DNA from: Pseudomonadota bacterium
Lineage (GTDB): Bacteria; Pseudomonadota; Gammaproteobacteria; Pseudomonadales; Pseudomonadaceae
Assembly: GCA_023388335.1 (NCBI GenBank)
Contig: JAEWGL010000170.1
Span: forward strand, 1 to 23,532
DNA length: 23,532 nucleotides
Reading direction: 5' to 3'
Each line of letters begins with the position of its first letter. Position 1 is the first letter of the stretch. Below the pieces are notes generated by a model. The model was given only the letters and a program-made list of their open reading frames with translations, did not search any database and was not told the origin of the DNA. Position numbers and translations under genes: made by a program. Of the stretch, positions 1-8,146 are shown in pieces.

Positions 1-1
1 G

Positions 2-3000
2 TACGAAGCCATAGAGCATATGCTGGGGGTCGCTGAGACAGTCGCGGTGACTGCGGCGTTGGTCGGCGGGGTCGCCGTCGCGAGCCGCGGTTTCGCCCGC
101 AGCGCCTTCGTCGACGAGCTAGAGCCCATCGAGCTCGAGTCGCAGGACAGGCGGCTGTGGGCCAATGACCTCACCCCTTATCGTGTCCTGCCCGAACCGC
201 AAAACACCCAGGTCCTGGAAAATGGCTTGCACAGTGATGGCGAGCGCTACTGGTGGCGGCATGCGGGCGCGCACTACGAGGTCCAACCGTCGGCGGAAGA
301 AACTGCCTGGCGGCTTCGCCACCCCGAGCGGCCAAATGGCTTCGGGCCACGCCTTGAATTCAACGGCGAACGCGCCTGGCGCTTGCAGAGTGAGCGACCC
401 TTGGAATGGGAGGGCAATGCAGTGCTGCTGGGGCGCCTGTGGCCTTCTGCCGCGCACTTCGATTTACCGGATATCGAAGCGATCGTAAAGGTGGCGGGGT
501 GCAACGAGGCGCAACTGCGTGGCTTGCTGGTCGAGAACCGTCCCCTGCCGGTCAGCTTGCGTGACACGCTGGAACGCTTCAGTGTGGCTGCCCGCATCGA
601 TGTATTCTTCGCCCAATTGGACGCAGGCACTGCGTCGCTGCAGGACCATGGGTTCCTTGACTGGTGCGCCCAGCAGTTGGCCACCACGCCACCGAGTGAC
701 GCGGCCTTGCGCTTGGCACTTCTGGACCAGCCGTCGCTGTGGCGTGAACAGTTGCTCGAGCATTTTGTGCAACAATACCTGGCGGACGATGTGTTGCTCC
801 CGCTGCTCAAACGCGACTTCCCCTCGTTACCCGACGCCTATGCCCTGGACGTACTGCGCCAGGCCAGCGAAATGCAGCGCCAGCGGATGCTGGCCGAATC
901 GCGCATACCCTTGGCGTTGGCTGAGCAGGCGCGCCTGCAATTGCAGTCGGCTACCCTGACGCGAACGCTGGAAGGCCTGTATCTCGATGATAGCTACCGC
1001 CCTGAAACGGTCGAGCTGGTCTTCGCCTGGTTGCGTCGGCGTGAGGGCTGGCCGCAGGCAATCAATCTTGAGCTGCGCAAGGGCTCCGATACCGGTCCCA
1101 GGTTGGCACGCCTGTATGCGCAAAACCCATCGGCTGAGCTGAAATTGCTGGTCAGGCGCGAAGGTGCCTATTGCTTGTATGACGAGCACGGTCGTGAGTT
1201 GGAGGAGAGCATCGCAGCGCCGGCTGGCTTGTTCGAGGCACTGGTCGCGGCATTGCCGGCAGCGGACAGGGCGCGTTTGGGATGGGATGGCCCCTTGGCC
1301 GGGCAGCAGATGCGTCGTGAGGTGCAACAATGGCTGCCGGGTACCCGCCAGGAGCTCATTCGCCTGATCGGCTTGCGCGAGATAAAGCCCCGCTTCAATT
1401 CCGGCCAGCGTCTGCCCGACGGTAGGGTAGGCTATCAGCTCAGTGGGCGAGGGAGGGGTGGCGCCCCCGCTTTGAATATCTTGCGAGACCGCGTACGCGG
1501 GCTTTATCCAAGCTTCAGCGAGCAGCAGATCTCCACTTACCTGGAAATATTGCATGCGGCGCCGGGCTCCCCTTTCGTGAACCTGCTCAACCAGGAACAA
1601 TCCTACGTCCGCTTCGACTTGGCCCTGTCCCGTTGGGAGACCGAAATACCCCACTCGGTACAGCGCAACCGGCGTCGTTTCATCTGTGAAGAACTGCGTC
1701 GCTGCTGGCGTCTGCAGGGAGAAATCCTATACTCCGCCAACGGAGAAAATATCGGCATGCGCTTGGATCTGTCAGGCGTCGAGGCGGACAACTTGCCAGC
1801 GCTGCCGGAGAACACCGATTTTTCTCATGTCGTGGAACTCGACCTGTCCAACATGCGCCTGCAGCAAGTACCAGCGTCCTTCCTGCACTGTTTCGTTCGG
1901 GTCCAGCGATTGAGCCTGCATAACAATGCCCTGCAAAGCATCCCGACGGCGCTGTCCCATCTGACAGACCTGCGCAGGCTGCATATCACGCAAAACAGGA
2001 TCCGCATGACGGCACCTGGGGCGATCACCATTGCCAGCCTGCGGCAGTTGCGCGTGCTGAACTTGAGTCATAACCCGTTGGGGTTGATCAGCTTGCAGTT
2101 GCGTAATCTTACCCAGCTGACCGAACTGTACCTGCGCAACTGTCTATTGAGCACGGTCCCCGCTGGCTTGGTCTCGCGCGGTTTCCTGCATGTCGCGGAC
2201 CTGCGCGGCAACCAGATTTCGACCTTGCCCCATGTATTGCTCAATGCCCACGCCAACTTCCGTCACGTGGTATTGCTGGAGGGCAATCCATTACCCGTCG
2301 CTGTCCGCGAGCAGATGGGGGTGGCGGCATTTGCGCCGGTCGACTTACCTGAACGTGCGCCTGACCGCGCAAGATCACGTTGGCTGGAGCGGCTGGATGG
2401 ACAGGAGCAGCGGCGAAGAGGCGAACAGTGGGATCGGTTGCGCGCCGAGGCCGACAGCGCGGAATTCTTCGACATTATCGATCAACTTGTGGAGACCAGC
2501 GATTTCAGGTTAGCCAGGGAAGATCTCGAGCGGCGGGTATGGGAAGTCTTCGATGCTGCCAGCGAAGATAGCGAATTGCGCAACGAACTGTTCGATCTGG
2601 CAAGCAATCCGCGTACCTGCGTCGACAGTGTGTCCGTTTGTTTCAGTGCCTTGGAAGTGCGGGTGTTCATGGCACGGGCCATGCAGCGCAGCGAGCCTGG
2701 ACAGGCTCGCCAAGTAAGGCTCAACCTGGCGCGGCGGCTGTTTCGGCTGGAAAGGCTCGAGCAGTTCGCACGCGATGATATTGCCGCACGCCGCGCGGCA
2801 GGGCGGGAGGTCGATGAGATTGAGGTCAGCCTGGCGTATCGCGTCGGTCTCGCGCAGTCCCTGGATCTGCCGGGTCAGCCGCGGACCATGCAATTTCGAA
2901 TGATCGCCGATGTAACGCAGCAACGTCTGGAAGAGGCTGCGAGCAGGGTACGCCACGCTGAGGATTCGCCGGCCTTGGCGAACTTTATCAGTCAGCGCGA

Positions 3001-3229
3001 TTTCTGGCGCGAACATCTCAGGCAGGCGCATCCCGCTCGCTTCGAGAGTGAAGAGCAGGTGTTTTGGGAGCGCCTTGAAGCACTGACTGCGCAACAGGAC
3101 AGCCTGATGGAAAGCGACTACCTGGAAAGGATCAACCAGTTGTCCCGTGAGCGGCAAACGGCGCTGGACGCCTTGTTCCAATGCCTGACTGACGAGGCCT
3201 TGGCGGCGGAACGCGCTGGCGAGGGGTGA
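2..3229 (+). CDS. NEL-type E3 ubiquitin ligase / LRR effector-like protein (5'-partial)
   Basis: The reading frame is open from base 2 with no start in reach, so the N-terminus is missing; the ATG at 20 is probably internal. Counting from the codon at base 2 (1075 residues seen): a hydrophobic Ala/Val/Gly segment (about 8-30) typical of the region after the toxin N-terminal domain; a Trp/Tyr-rich module (about 73-136, YWWR...G..Y.V...WRL...GP); a long helical region; leucine-rich repeats (about 600-766, e.g. VVELDLSNMRLQQVP, LRVLNLSHNPL); and a C-terminal NEL domain (about 785-1070). The NEL signature C-x-D is visible as TCVDSV, with the presumed catalytic Cys at codon 2618-2620 (C873). NEL domains of the IpaH/SspH group pass ubiquitin from host E2 enzymes to host proteins. 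Large Pseudomonas homologues usually join a dermonecrotic-toxin-like N-terminal region to LRR-NEL. No secretion gene is adjacent. Family is sure; host target is unknown. Confidence 0.93.
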   Translation, partial: YEAIEHMLGVAETVAVTAALVGGVAVASRGFARSAFVDELEPIELESQDRRLWANDLTPYRVLPEPQNTQVLENGLHSDGERYWWRHAGAHYEVQPSAEETAWRLRHPERPNGFGPRLEFNGERAWRLQSERPLEWEGNAVLLGRLWPSAAHFDLPDIEAIVKVAGCNEAQLRGLLVENRPLPVSLRDTLERFSVAARIDVFFAQLDAGTASLQDHGFLDWCAQQLATTPPSDAALRLALLDQPSLWREQLLEHFVQQYLADDVLLPLLKRDFPSLPDAYALDVLRQASEMQRQRMLAESRIPLALAEQARLQLQSATLTRTLEGLYLDDSYRPETVELVFAWLRRREGWPQAINLELRKGSDTGPRLARLYAQNPSAELKLLVRREGAYCLYDEHGRELEESIAAPAGLFEALVAALPAADRARLGWDGPLAGQQMRREVQQWLPGTRQELIRLIGLREIKPRFNSGQRLPDGRVGYQLSGRGRGGAPALNILRDRVRGLYPSFSEQQISTYLEILHAAPGSPFVNLLNQEQSYVRFDLALSRWETEIPHSVQRNRRRFICEELRRCWRLQGEILYSANGENIGMRLDLSGVEADNLPALPENTDFSHVVELDLSNMRLQQVPASFLHCFVRVQRLSLHNNALQSIPTALSHLTDLRRLHITQNRIRMTAPGAITIASLRQLRVLNLSHNPLGLISLQLRNLTQLTELYLRNCLLSTVPAGLVSRGFLHVADLRGNQISTLPHVLLNAHANFRHVVLLEGNPLPVAVREQMGVAAFAPVDLPERAPDRARSRWLERLDGQEQRRRGEQWDRLRAEADSAEFFDIIDQLVETSDFRLAREDLERRVWEVFDAASEDSELRNELFDLASNPRTCVDSVSVCFSALEVRVFMARAMQRSEPGQARQVRLNLARRLFRLERLEQFARDDIAARRAAGREVDEIEVSLAYRVGLAQSLDLPGQPRTMQFRMIADVTQQRLEEAASRVRHAEDSPALANFISQRDFWREHLRQAHPARFESEEQVFWERLEALTAQQDSLMESDYLERINQLSRERQTALDALFQCLTDEALAAERAGEG

Positions 3230-3242
3230 GAGGCAAAGCAAG

Positions 3243-3285
3243 CAACGGCCAAACCAGTCACCCAGATTGACAGCTTTGGCCATTG
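3243..3285 (+). terminator. Terminator-like hairpin after the NEL gene
   Basis: Arms 3243-3253 (CAACGGCCAAA) and 3275-3285 (TTTGGCCATTG) pair over 11 bp with one mismatch, and an inner GTCA/TGAC stem (3257-3260 / 3268-3271) closes a 7-base loop. It sits just after the stop of the NEL gene and before the acyl-CoA operon. Only a short TTCC follows and there is no U-tract, so a strong intrinsic terminator is not shown; it may be an mRNA-end stabilising hairpin instead. Confidence 0.35.
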
Positions 3286-3309
3286 TTCCAGGCGCAGCCT
3301 AGCGCGACT

Positions 3310-3359
3310 ATCGTCAGACAAGTTCTACTCCAACAATAAGAAGCCAGGAGTCTGACGAT
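3310..3359 (+). promoter_or_regulatory. Perfect 10-bp inverted repeat spanning the start of the acyl-CoA operon
   Basis: ATCGTCAGAC at 3310-3319 is matched by its exact reverse complement GTCTGACGAT at 3350-3359. The downstream arm contains the last base of the Shine-Dalgarno AGGAG (3346-3350) and the first two bases of the ATG (3358). In mRNA it would form a stem with a 30-base loop that hides the start codon; in DNA it could be a split operator. No function is proven. Confidence 0.45.
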
Positions 3360-5010
3360 GCGCGATTATTCCGTAGCCGCGAGGGCGTTCAATTATCGGC
3401 AAGCCGCGGCGGTGGCCCTGCATGGCTCACTCGAGGCATTCAACGTCTGTGTCGAGTGTTGCGACCGGCATGTCGGCAGCGACCAGATCGCCTTGAACTG
3501 GGAAGGCCGCGACGGCAACAGCGCCACCTACAGTTTCGAGCAGTTGCAGGCGCTGGCCGTGCGTTTCGCCAACGTTCTCAAGGCCCAGGGCGTAATGCCT
3601 GGCGACCGGGTCGCGGGCTTGTTGCCGCGAACCCCGGAACTGCTGGTCACGGTGCTGGCCACCTGGCGGCTGGGGGCGGTCTACCAACCGTTGTTTACCG
3701 CCTTTGGACCCAAGGCCATCGAGCACCGTCTGGCCCAGTCCGCCGCCCGGGTGGTGGTCACCGACCGCCATAACCGCGGCAAGCTTGACGAGGTCGCCGA
3801 CTGCCCGGTGATCATCACCGTCGGCAGCGCCCCTGGCTCCCCGGACATTTCCTTTCATGATGCCCTGCAAGAGGCTGCCAGCGAATGCGCGCCGGTGTTG
3901 CTGCCTGGCGATGCACCCTTCCTGCTGATGTTCACTTCCGGCACCACCGGGCCGGCCAAGCCGCTGGAAGTACCGCTACGCGCCATCGTTGCTTTCCAAG
4001 GCTACATGCGCGACGCCCTCGACCTGCGTCCCGAGGACCGTTTCTGGAACCTCGCCGATCCGGGCTGGGCCTATGGCCTTTATTATGCGGTAACCGGGCC
4101 GTTGGCGCTGGGTCAGGCCACGACCTTCTACGACGGTCCGTTCAGCGTCGAGAGTTGTTGCCGGATCATCGACAAGCATGCGATCAGCAACCTGGCCGGC
4201 TCGCCGACCGCCTACCGCCTGCTGATCGCCGCCGGGCAGGCATTCTCCACACCAATCAAGGGCCGTCTGCGGGTAGTCAGCAGTGCCGGCGAACCACTCA
4301 ATCCGGAGGTTATTCGCTGGTTCGACAGCGAGCTGGGGGTGACCATCCACGACCACTACGGGCAGACCGAACTGGGCATGGTCCTGTGCAACCACCACGG
4401 CCTGGCGCATCCTGTGCGCGCAGGTTCAGCCGGGTTCGCCATCCCCGGTCATCGCATCGTGGTCCTGGACGAACAGTGCCACGAACTGCCAGCCGGCCAA
4501 CCGGGCATTCTCGCGGTAGACCGCGAACAGTCGCCATTGTGTTGGTTCGGGGGCTATCAGGGTCTACCGACCAAGGCCTTCGTCGGCAAGTACTACCTCA
4601 GTGGTGACACTGTCGAGCTCAATGATGACGGCAGTATCAGCTTCGTCGGCCGCAGCGACGACGTGATCACCACCTCGGGCTACCGCGTAGGTCCGTTCGA
4701 CGTGGAAAGCGCGCTGATCGAGCATCCCGCCGTAATCGAGGCCGCCGTGGTCGGCAAACCCGATCCTGAACGCACCGAGCTGATCAAGGCCTTCGTGGTG
4801 CTGGCAGCCGGCCACGGGCCCAGTACTGAACTCGAGGAGACGCTGCGCCAGCATGTGCGTCGGCGCCTGTATGCCCATGCCTACCCACGTGAAATCGAAT
4901 TCGTCAGCGAGCTGCCCAAGACCCCGAGCGGCAAGCTGCAGCGCTTCATCCTGCGCAATCAGGAAATTGCCCGACAACACGCCGCGCTGACCCAGAGTGT
5001 CAGCGCCTGA
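3358..5010 (+). CDS. fadDx: AMP-binding acyl-CoA synthetase (FadDx-like)
   Basis: This 550-aa adenylate-forming enzyme should activate a carboxylic acid with ATP and CoA to an acyl-CoA, the entry step for the four enzymes encoded downstream. Visible ANL-superfamily motifs: P-loop-like FTSGTTGPAK (192-201), YGQTELG (334-340), the hinge region GRSDDVI (431-437) followed by SGYR (440-443), and the C-terminal KTPSGK with catalytic Lys526. Length and motif order fit medium or short-chain acyl/acetoacetyl-CoA synthetase relatives rather than classical long-chain FadD. The start is set by AGGAG at 3346-3350, seven bases from ATG. It is first of five co-directional genes with 8-13 base gaps. I recall the same gene order at P. 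putida PP_2213-PP_2217, from which the symbol comes. Chain-length specificity cannot be read from sequence. Confidence 0.93.
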   Translation: MRDYSVAARAFNYRQAAAVALHGSLEAFNVCVECCDRHVGSDQIALNWEGRDGNSATYSFEQLQALAVRFANVLKAQGVMPGDRVAGLLPRTPELLVTVLATWRLGAVYQPLFTAFGPKAIEHRLAQSAARVVVTDRHNRGKLDEVADCPVIITVGSAPGSPDISFHDALQEAASECAPVLLPGDAPFLLMFTSGTTGPAKPLEVPLRAIVAFQGYMRDALDLRPEDRFWNLADPGWAYGLYYAVTGPLALGQATTFYDGPFSVESCCRIIDKHAISNLAGSPTAYRLLIAAGQAFSTPIKGRLRVVSSAGEPLNPEVIRWFDSELGVTIHDHYGQTELGMVLCNHHGLAHPVRAGSAGFAIPGHRIVVLDEQCHELPAGQPGILAVDREQSPLCWFGGYQGLPTKAFVGKYYLSGDTVELNDDGSISFVGRSDDVITTSGYRVGPFDVESALIEHPAVIEAAVVGKPDPERTELIKAFVVLAAGHGPSTELEETLRQHVRRRLYAHAYPREIEFVSELPKTPSGKLQRFILRNQEIARQHAALTQSVSA

Positions 5011-5022
5011 AGGAAGAGCACC

Positions 5023-5790
5023 ATGCAGATAATCAACAGTAACTTCATCGTCAGTGGCGCGGCCTCAGGCCTGGGTGCCGCCACCGCACAGATGCTCATC
5101 GACGCTGGCGCCCAGGTCATGCTGGTCGACCTCAACGCTGAAGCTGTGGCCGCCAAGGCCCAGGCCCTGGGCGACCGGGCCCGTTACGCGGTAGCCGACA
5201 TCAGCAACGAGGCCGCCGCCAAGGCCGCGGTCGATACTGCCGTGGGCGCCTTCGGCAGCCTGCAGGGGCTGGTCAATTGCGCCGGCATCGTTGGTGCCGA
5301 AAAGGTCCTGGGCAAGCAGGGCCCCCACGCTCTGGACAGCTTCGCCCGGGTCATCAACGTCAACCTGATCGGCAGCTTCAACCTGCTGCGCCTGGTGGCC
5401 GCCGCCATGGCCGAGGGTCCGGCGAACGAGGGTGGCGAGCGCGGCGTGATTATCAACACCGCGTCCATCGCCGCCTACGACGGCCAGATCGGCCAGGCGG
5501 CGTATGCCGCCTCCAAGGGTGCCATCGCCAGTCTGACCCTACCGGCGGCGCGTGAACTGGCGCGCTTCGGTATCCGTGTGTTGACCATCGCCCCTGGCAT
5601 CTTCGAGACCCCAATGATGGCTGGCATGACCCAGGAAGTCCGCGACTCGCTGGCCGCCGGCGTACCCTTTCCACCACGCCTGGGCCGGCCGCAGGAATAC
5701 GCCGCCCTGGCCCGCCACATCATCGAGAACAGCATGCTCAACGGCGAGGTGATCCGTCTCGACGGCGCCTTGCGCATGGCTGCCAGATAA
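5023..5790 (+). CDS. fadB2x: SDR 3-hydroxyacyl-CoA dehydrogenase (HSD10-like)
   Basis: This 255-aa short-chain dehydrogenase/reductase is predicted to oxidise (S)-3-hydroxyacyl-CoA with NAD to 3-ketoacyl-CoA. The nucleotide-binding glycines are G12-x3-G16-x-G18 (SGAASGLG), the NCAG motif follows at about 85-88, and the catalytic triad is Ser148, Tyr161, Lys165 (YAASK). Aspartate in MLVDLN after the second strand fits NAD preference. The C-terminal part (APGIFETPMM, PPRLGRPQEYA, GEVIRLDGALRM) closely resembles type II 3-hydroxyacyl-CoA dehydrogenases, including 2-methyl-3-hydroxybutyryl-CoA dehydrogenase of isoleucine degradation. A GGAAG Shine-Dalgarno sits in the 12-base gap after the synthetase. 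It is a stand-alone replacement for the dehydrogenase half of a FadB-type multifunctional protein. Confidence 0.93.
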   Translation: MQIINSNFIVSGAASGLGAATAQMLIDAGAQVMLVDLNAEAVAAKAQALGDRARYAVADISNEAAAKAAVDTAVGAFGSLQGLVNCAGIVGAEKVLGKQGPHALDSFARVINVNLIGSFNLLRLVAAAMAEGPANEGGERGVIINTASIAAYDGQIGQAAYAASKGAIASLTLPAARELARFGIRVLTIAPGIFETPMMAGMTQEVRDSLAAGVPFPPRLGRPQEYAALARHIIENSMLNGEVIRLDGALRMAAR

Positions 5791-5803
5791 GGAGCACGAG
5801 AAC

Positions 5804-6997
5804 ATGTCCCTCGCCAATGATCCCATCGTTATCGTCAGCGCCGTGCGCACGCCCATGGGCGGCCTGCAGGGCGACCTCAAGAGCCTGAGCGCAACGCAGC
5901 TGGGCACCGCCGCCATCCGCGCCGCCGTAGAGCGTGCCGGCATCGCCGCCAACACGGTCGAGCAGGTGCTGTTTGGCTGCGTGCTGCCCGCAGGCCTCGG
6001 CCAGGCGCCCGCGCGCCAGGCCGCGCTGGGTGCCGGGCTCGGCAACGGCACCACCTGCACCACCCTGAACAAGATGTGCGGCTCGGGCATGCAGGCGGCG
6101 ATCATGGCCCATGACCTGCTCTTGGCCGGCAGCGCCGAGGTGGTGGTCGCCGGTGGCATGGAGAGCATGTCCAACGCCCCTTACCTTCTGGACAAGGCCC
6201 GCAGCGGCTATCGCATGGGCCATGGCAAGGTCATCGACCACATGTTCTTCGATGGCCTGGAAGACGCCTATGACAAGGGCCGCCTGATGGGTACCTTCGC
6301 CGAGGACTGCGCCGAGGCCAACGGCTTCAGTCGCCAGGCCCAGGATGAATTCGCGATTACCTCGCTGACCCGCGCCCAGCAGGCGATCAAGGATGGCAGC
6401 TTCGCCGCCGAAATCGTCCCGGTCGAGGTCACGCAGGGCAAGGCGCAGCGCCTGATAAGCGACGACGAGCAGCCACCCAAGGCGCGCCTGGACAAGGTTG
6501 CCCAGCTGCGCCCGGCCTTCCGGGAGGGTGGCACGGTCACCGCCGCCAATTCCAGCTCGATCTCCGACGGCGCCGCGGCACTGGTGTTGATGCGCCGCTC
6601 CCAGGCCGAGCAACGTGGGCTTGCGCCGCTGGCCGTGATCCATGGCCACGCCGCCTTCGCCGACGCACCGTCGCTGTTCCCTACCGCACCGATCGGCGCC
6701 ATCGACCGGCTGATGAAACGCACCGGCTGGCAACTGGGCGAGGTCGATCTGTTCGAGATCAACGAAGCCTTCGCCGTGGTCACCCTGGCAGCGATGAAGC
6801 ACCTGGACCTGCCCCACGACAAGGTCAACGTGCATGGCGGCGCCTGCGCCCTGGGCCATCCGATCGGCGCCTCGGGTGCGCGGATCCTGGTGACCTTGCT
6901 GTCGGCCCTGCGCCAGAAGAACCTGCGCCGCGGCGTGGCGGCCATCTGCATTGGCGGTGGCGAGGCCACGGCCATGGCCGTCGAGTGTCTGTACTGA
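5804..6997 (+). CDS. fadAx: Acetyl-CoA acetyltransferase / 3-ketoacyl-CoA thiolase
   Basis: A 397-aa thiolase that cleaves 3-ketoacyl-CoA with CoA to acetyl-CoA and a shortened acyl-CoA; with a 2-methyl substrate the second product would be propionyl-CoA. The nucleophile Cys92 lies in NKMCGSGMQA, His352 in ALGHPIGASG, and the second catalytic Cys382 in the C-terminal CIGGGEA motif; the NEAFA motif is also present. Length is normal for the family, with no truncation. AAGGAG precedes the ATG in a 13-base gap. Position between the SDR dehydrogenase and the acyl-CoA dehydrogenase supports a degradative rather than a PHB-synthetic role, though thiolases are reversible. Confidence 0.95.
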   Translation: MSLANDPIVIVSAVRTPMGGLQGDLKSLSATQLGTAAIRAAVERAGIAANTVEQVLFGCVLPAGLGQAPARQAALGAGLGNGTTCTTLNKMCGSGMQAAIMAHDLLLAGSAEVVVAGGMESMSNAPYLLDKARSGYRMGHGKVIDHMFFDGLEDAYDKGRLMGTFAEDCAEANGFSRQAQDEFAITSLTRAQQAIKDGSFAAEIVPVEVTQGKAQRLISDDEQPPKARLDKVAQLRPAFREGGTVTAANSSSISDGAAALVLMRRSQAEQRGLAPLAVIHGHAAFADAPSLFPTAPIGAIDRLMKRTGWQLGEVDLFEINEAFAVVTLAAMKHLDLPHDKVNVHGGACALGHPIGASGARILVTLLSALRQKNLRRGVAAICIGGGEATAMAVECLY

Positions 6998-7005
6998 GGT
7001 TTCCC

Positions 7006-8133
7006 ATGCTAGTCAACGAAGAGCAGCAGCAGATCAGCGATGCAAGCCGGGCCTTTGCCCAGGAGCGCCTGAAACCCTTCGCCGAGCAATGGGACCGCGA
7101 GCACCGCTTCCCACGCGAAGCGATCCAGGAGATGGCCGAACTCGGCCTGTTCGGCATGCTGGTGCCCGAGCAATGGGGCGGCAGCGACACCGGGCATGTC
7201 GCCTACGCCATGGCCCTGGAGGAGATCGCGGCGGGCGATGGAGCCTGCTCGACCATCATGAGCGTGCACAACTCGGTCGGTTGCGTGCCGATCCTCAGGT
7301 TCGGCACCGAGCAGCAGAAGCAGCAATTCCTCGCGCCACTGGCCAGCGGGGCGATGCTCGGCGCCTTTGCCCTGACCGAACCCCAGGCCGGCTCCGACGC
7401 CAGCAGCTTGAAGACTCGAGCGCGCCTGGATGGCGACCATTACGTGCTCAACGGCAGCAAGCAGTTCATCACCTCCGGGCAGAATGCCGGGGTGGTGATT
7501 GTCTTCGCGGTGACCGATCCTGAGGCCGGCAAGCGCGGCATCAGCGCCTTCATCGTGCCGACCGATGCGCCCGGCTACCAGGTGGCGCGGGTCGAGGACA
7601 AGCTGGGCCAGCACGCCTCCGACACCTGCCAGATTGTTTTCGACAACTTGCGCGTGCCGGTGGCCAACCGTCTGGGCGAGGAGGGCGAAGGCTATCGGAT
7701 CGCTTTGGCCAATCTCGAAGGCGGACGCATTGGTATTGCCGCCCAATCGGTGGGCATGGCCCGGGCGGCCTTCGAGGTTGCCCGCGACTATGCCCGCGAG
7801 CGCCAGAGCTTCGGCAAGCCCTTGGTCGAGCACCAGGCCGTGGCTTTCCGCTTGGCCGACATGGCCACGCGTATCGCCGTGGCCAGGCAGATGGTGCTGC
7901 ATGCCGCGGCCCTGCGCGATGCCGCACGGCCGGCGCTCGTTGAAGCCTCGATGGCCAAGCTGTTCGCTTCGGAAATGGCCGAAAAGGTTTGCTCCGATGC
8001 CTTGCAGACCCTTGGTGGATATGGCTATCTGAGCGACTTCCCGCTGGAGCGGATCTATCGCGACGTGCGCGTTTGCCAGATCTATGAGGGCACCAGCGAT
8101 ATTCAGCGCATGGTCATTGCGCGCAATCTTTGA
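7006..8133 (+). CDS. Acyl-CoA dehydrogenase (short/branched-chain type)
   Basis: A 375-aa FAD-dependent acyl-CoA dehydrogenase that would make the trans-2-enoyl-CoA and pass electrons to ETF. Visible family signatures: ALTEPQAGSDASS in the FAD/acyl binding region, ERQSFGKPLVEHQAV in the C-terminal helical domain, and RDVRVCQIYEGTSDIQR carrying the likely catalytic base Glu361 in the position used by medium/short-chain enzymes. I chose ATG 7006 because GAGG (6996-6999), overlapping the thiolase stop codon, is spaced six bases upstream; a GTG at 6985 would lie inside the thiolase gene. The subfamily resembles butyryl-CoA and 2-methylbutyryl-CoA dehydrogenases. Substrate is inferred from the operon, not proven. 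Confidence 0.94.
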   Translation: MLVNEEQQQISDASRAFAQERLKPFAEQWDREHRFPREAIQEMAELGLFGMLVPEQWGGSDTGHVAYAMALEEIAAGDGACSTIMSVHNSVGCVPILRFGTEQQKQQFLAPLASGAMLGAFALTEPQAGSDASSLKTRARLDGDHYVLNGSKQFITSGQNAGVVIVFAVTDPEAGKRGISAFIVPTDAPGYQVARVEDKLGQHASDTCQIVFDNLRVPVANRLGEEGEGYRIALANLEGGRIGIAAQSVGMARAAFEVARDYARERQSFGKPLVEHQAVAFRLADMATRIAVARQMVLHAAALRDAARPALVEASMAKLFASEMAEKVCSDALQTLGGYGYLSDFPLERIYRDVRVCQIYEGTSDIQRMVIARNL

Positions 8134-8146
8134 AGGAGCAGTCAGC

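Noticed and set aside
3267..3272. TTGACA, a perfect sigma70 -35 hexamer, before the acyl-CoA operon
   Set aside because: No acceptable -10 hexamer occurs 15-19 bases downstream, and the hexamer lies inside a hairpin arm.
2510..3283. 257-aa minus-strand open frame under the NEL domain
   Set aside because: It is antisense to a clear coding region, lacks a Shine-Dalgarno and has no recognisable features; long antisense frames are expected in GC-rich Pseudomonas genes.
5738..6859. 373-aa minus-strand open frame
   Set aside because: Shadow of the thiolase gene; composition is His/Gly/Ala-rich low-complexity typical of antisense of GC-rich codons.
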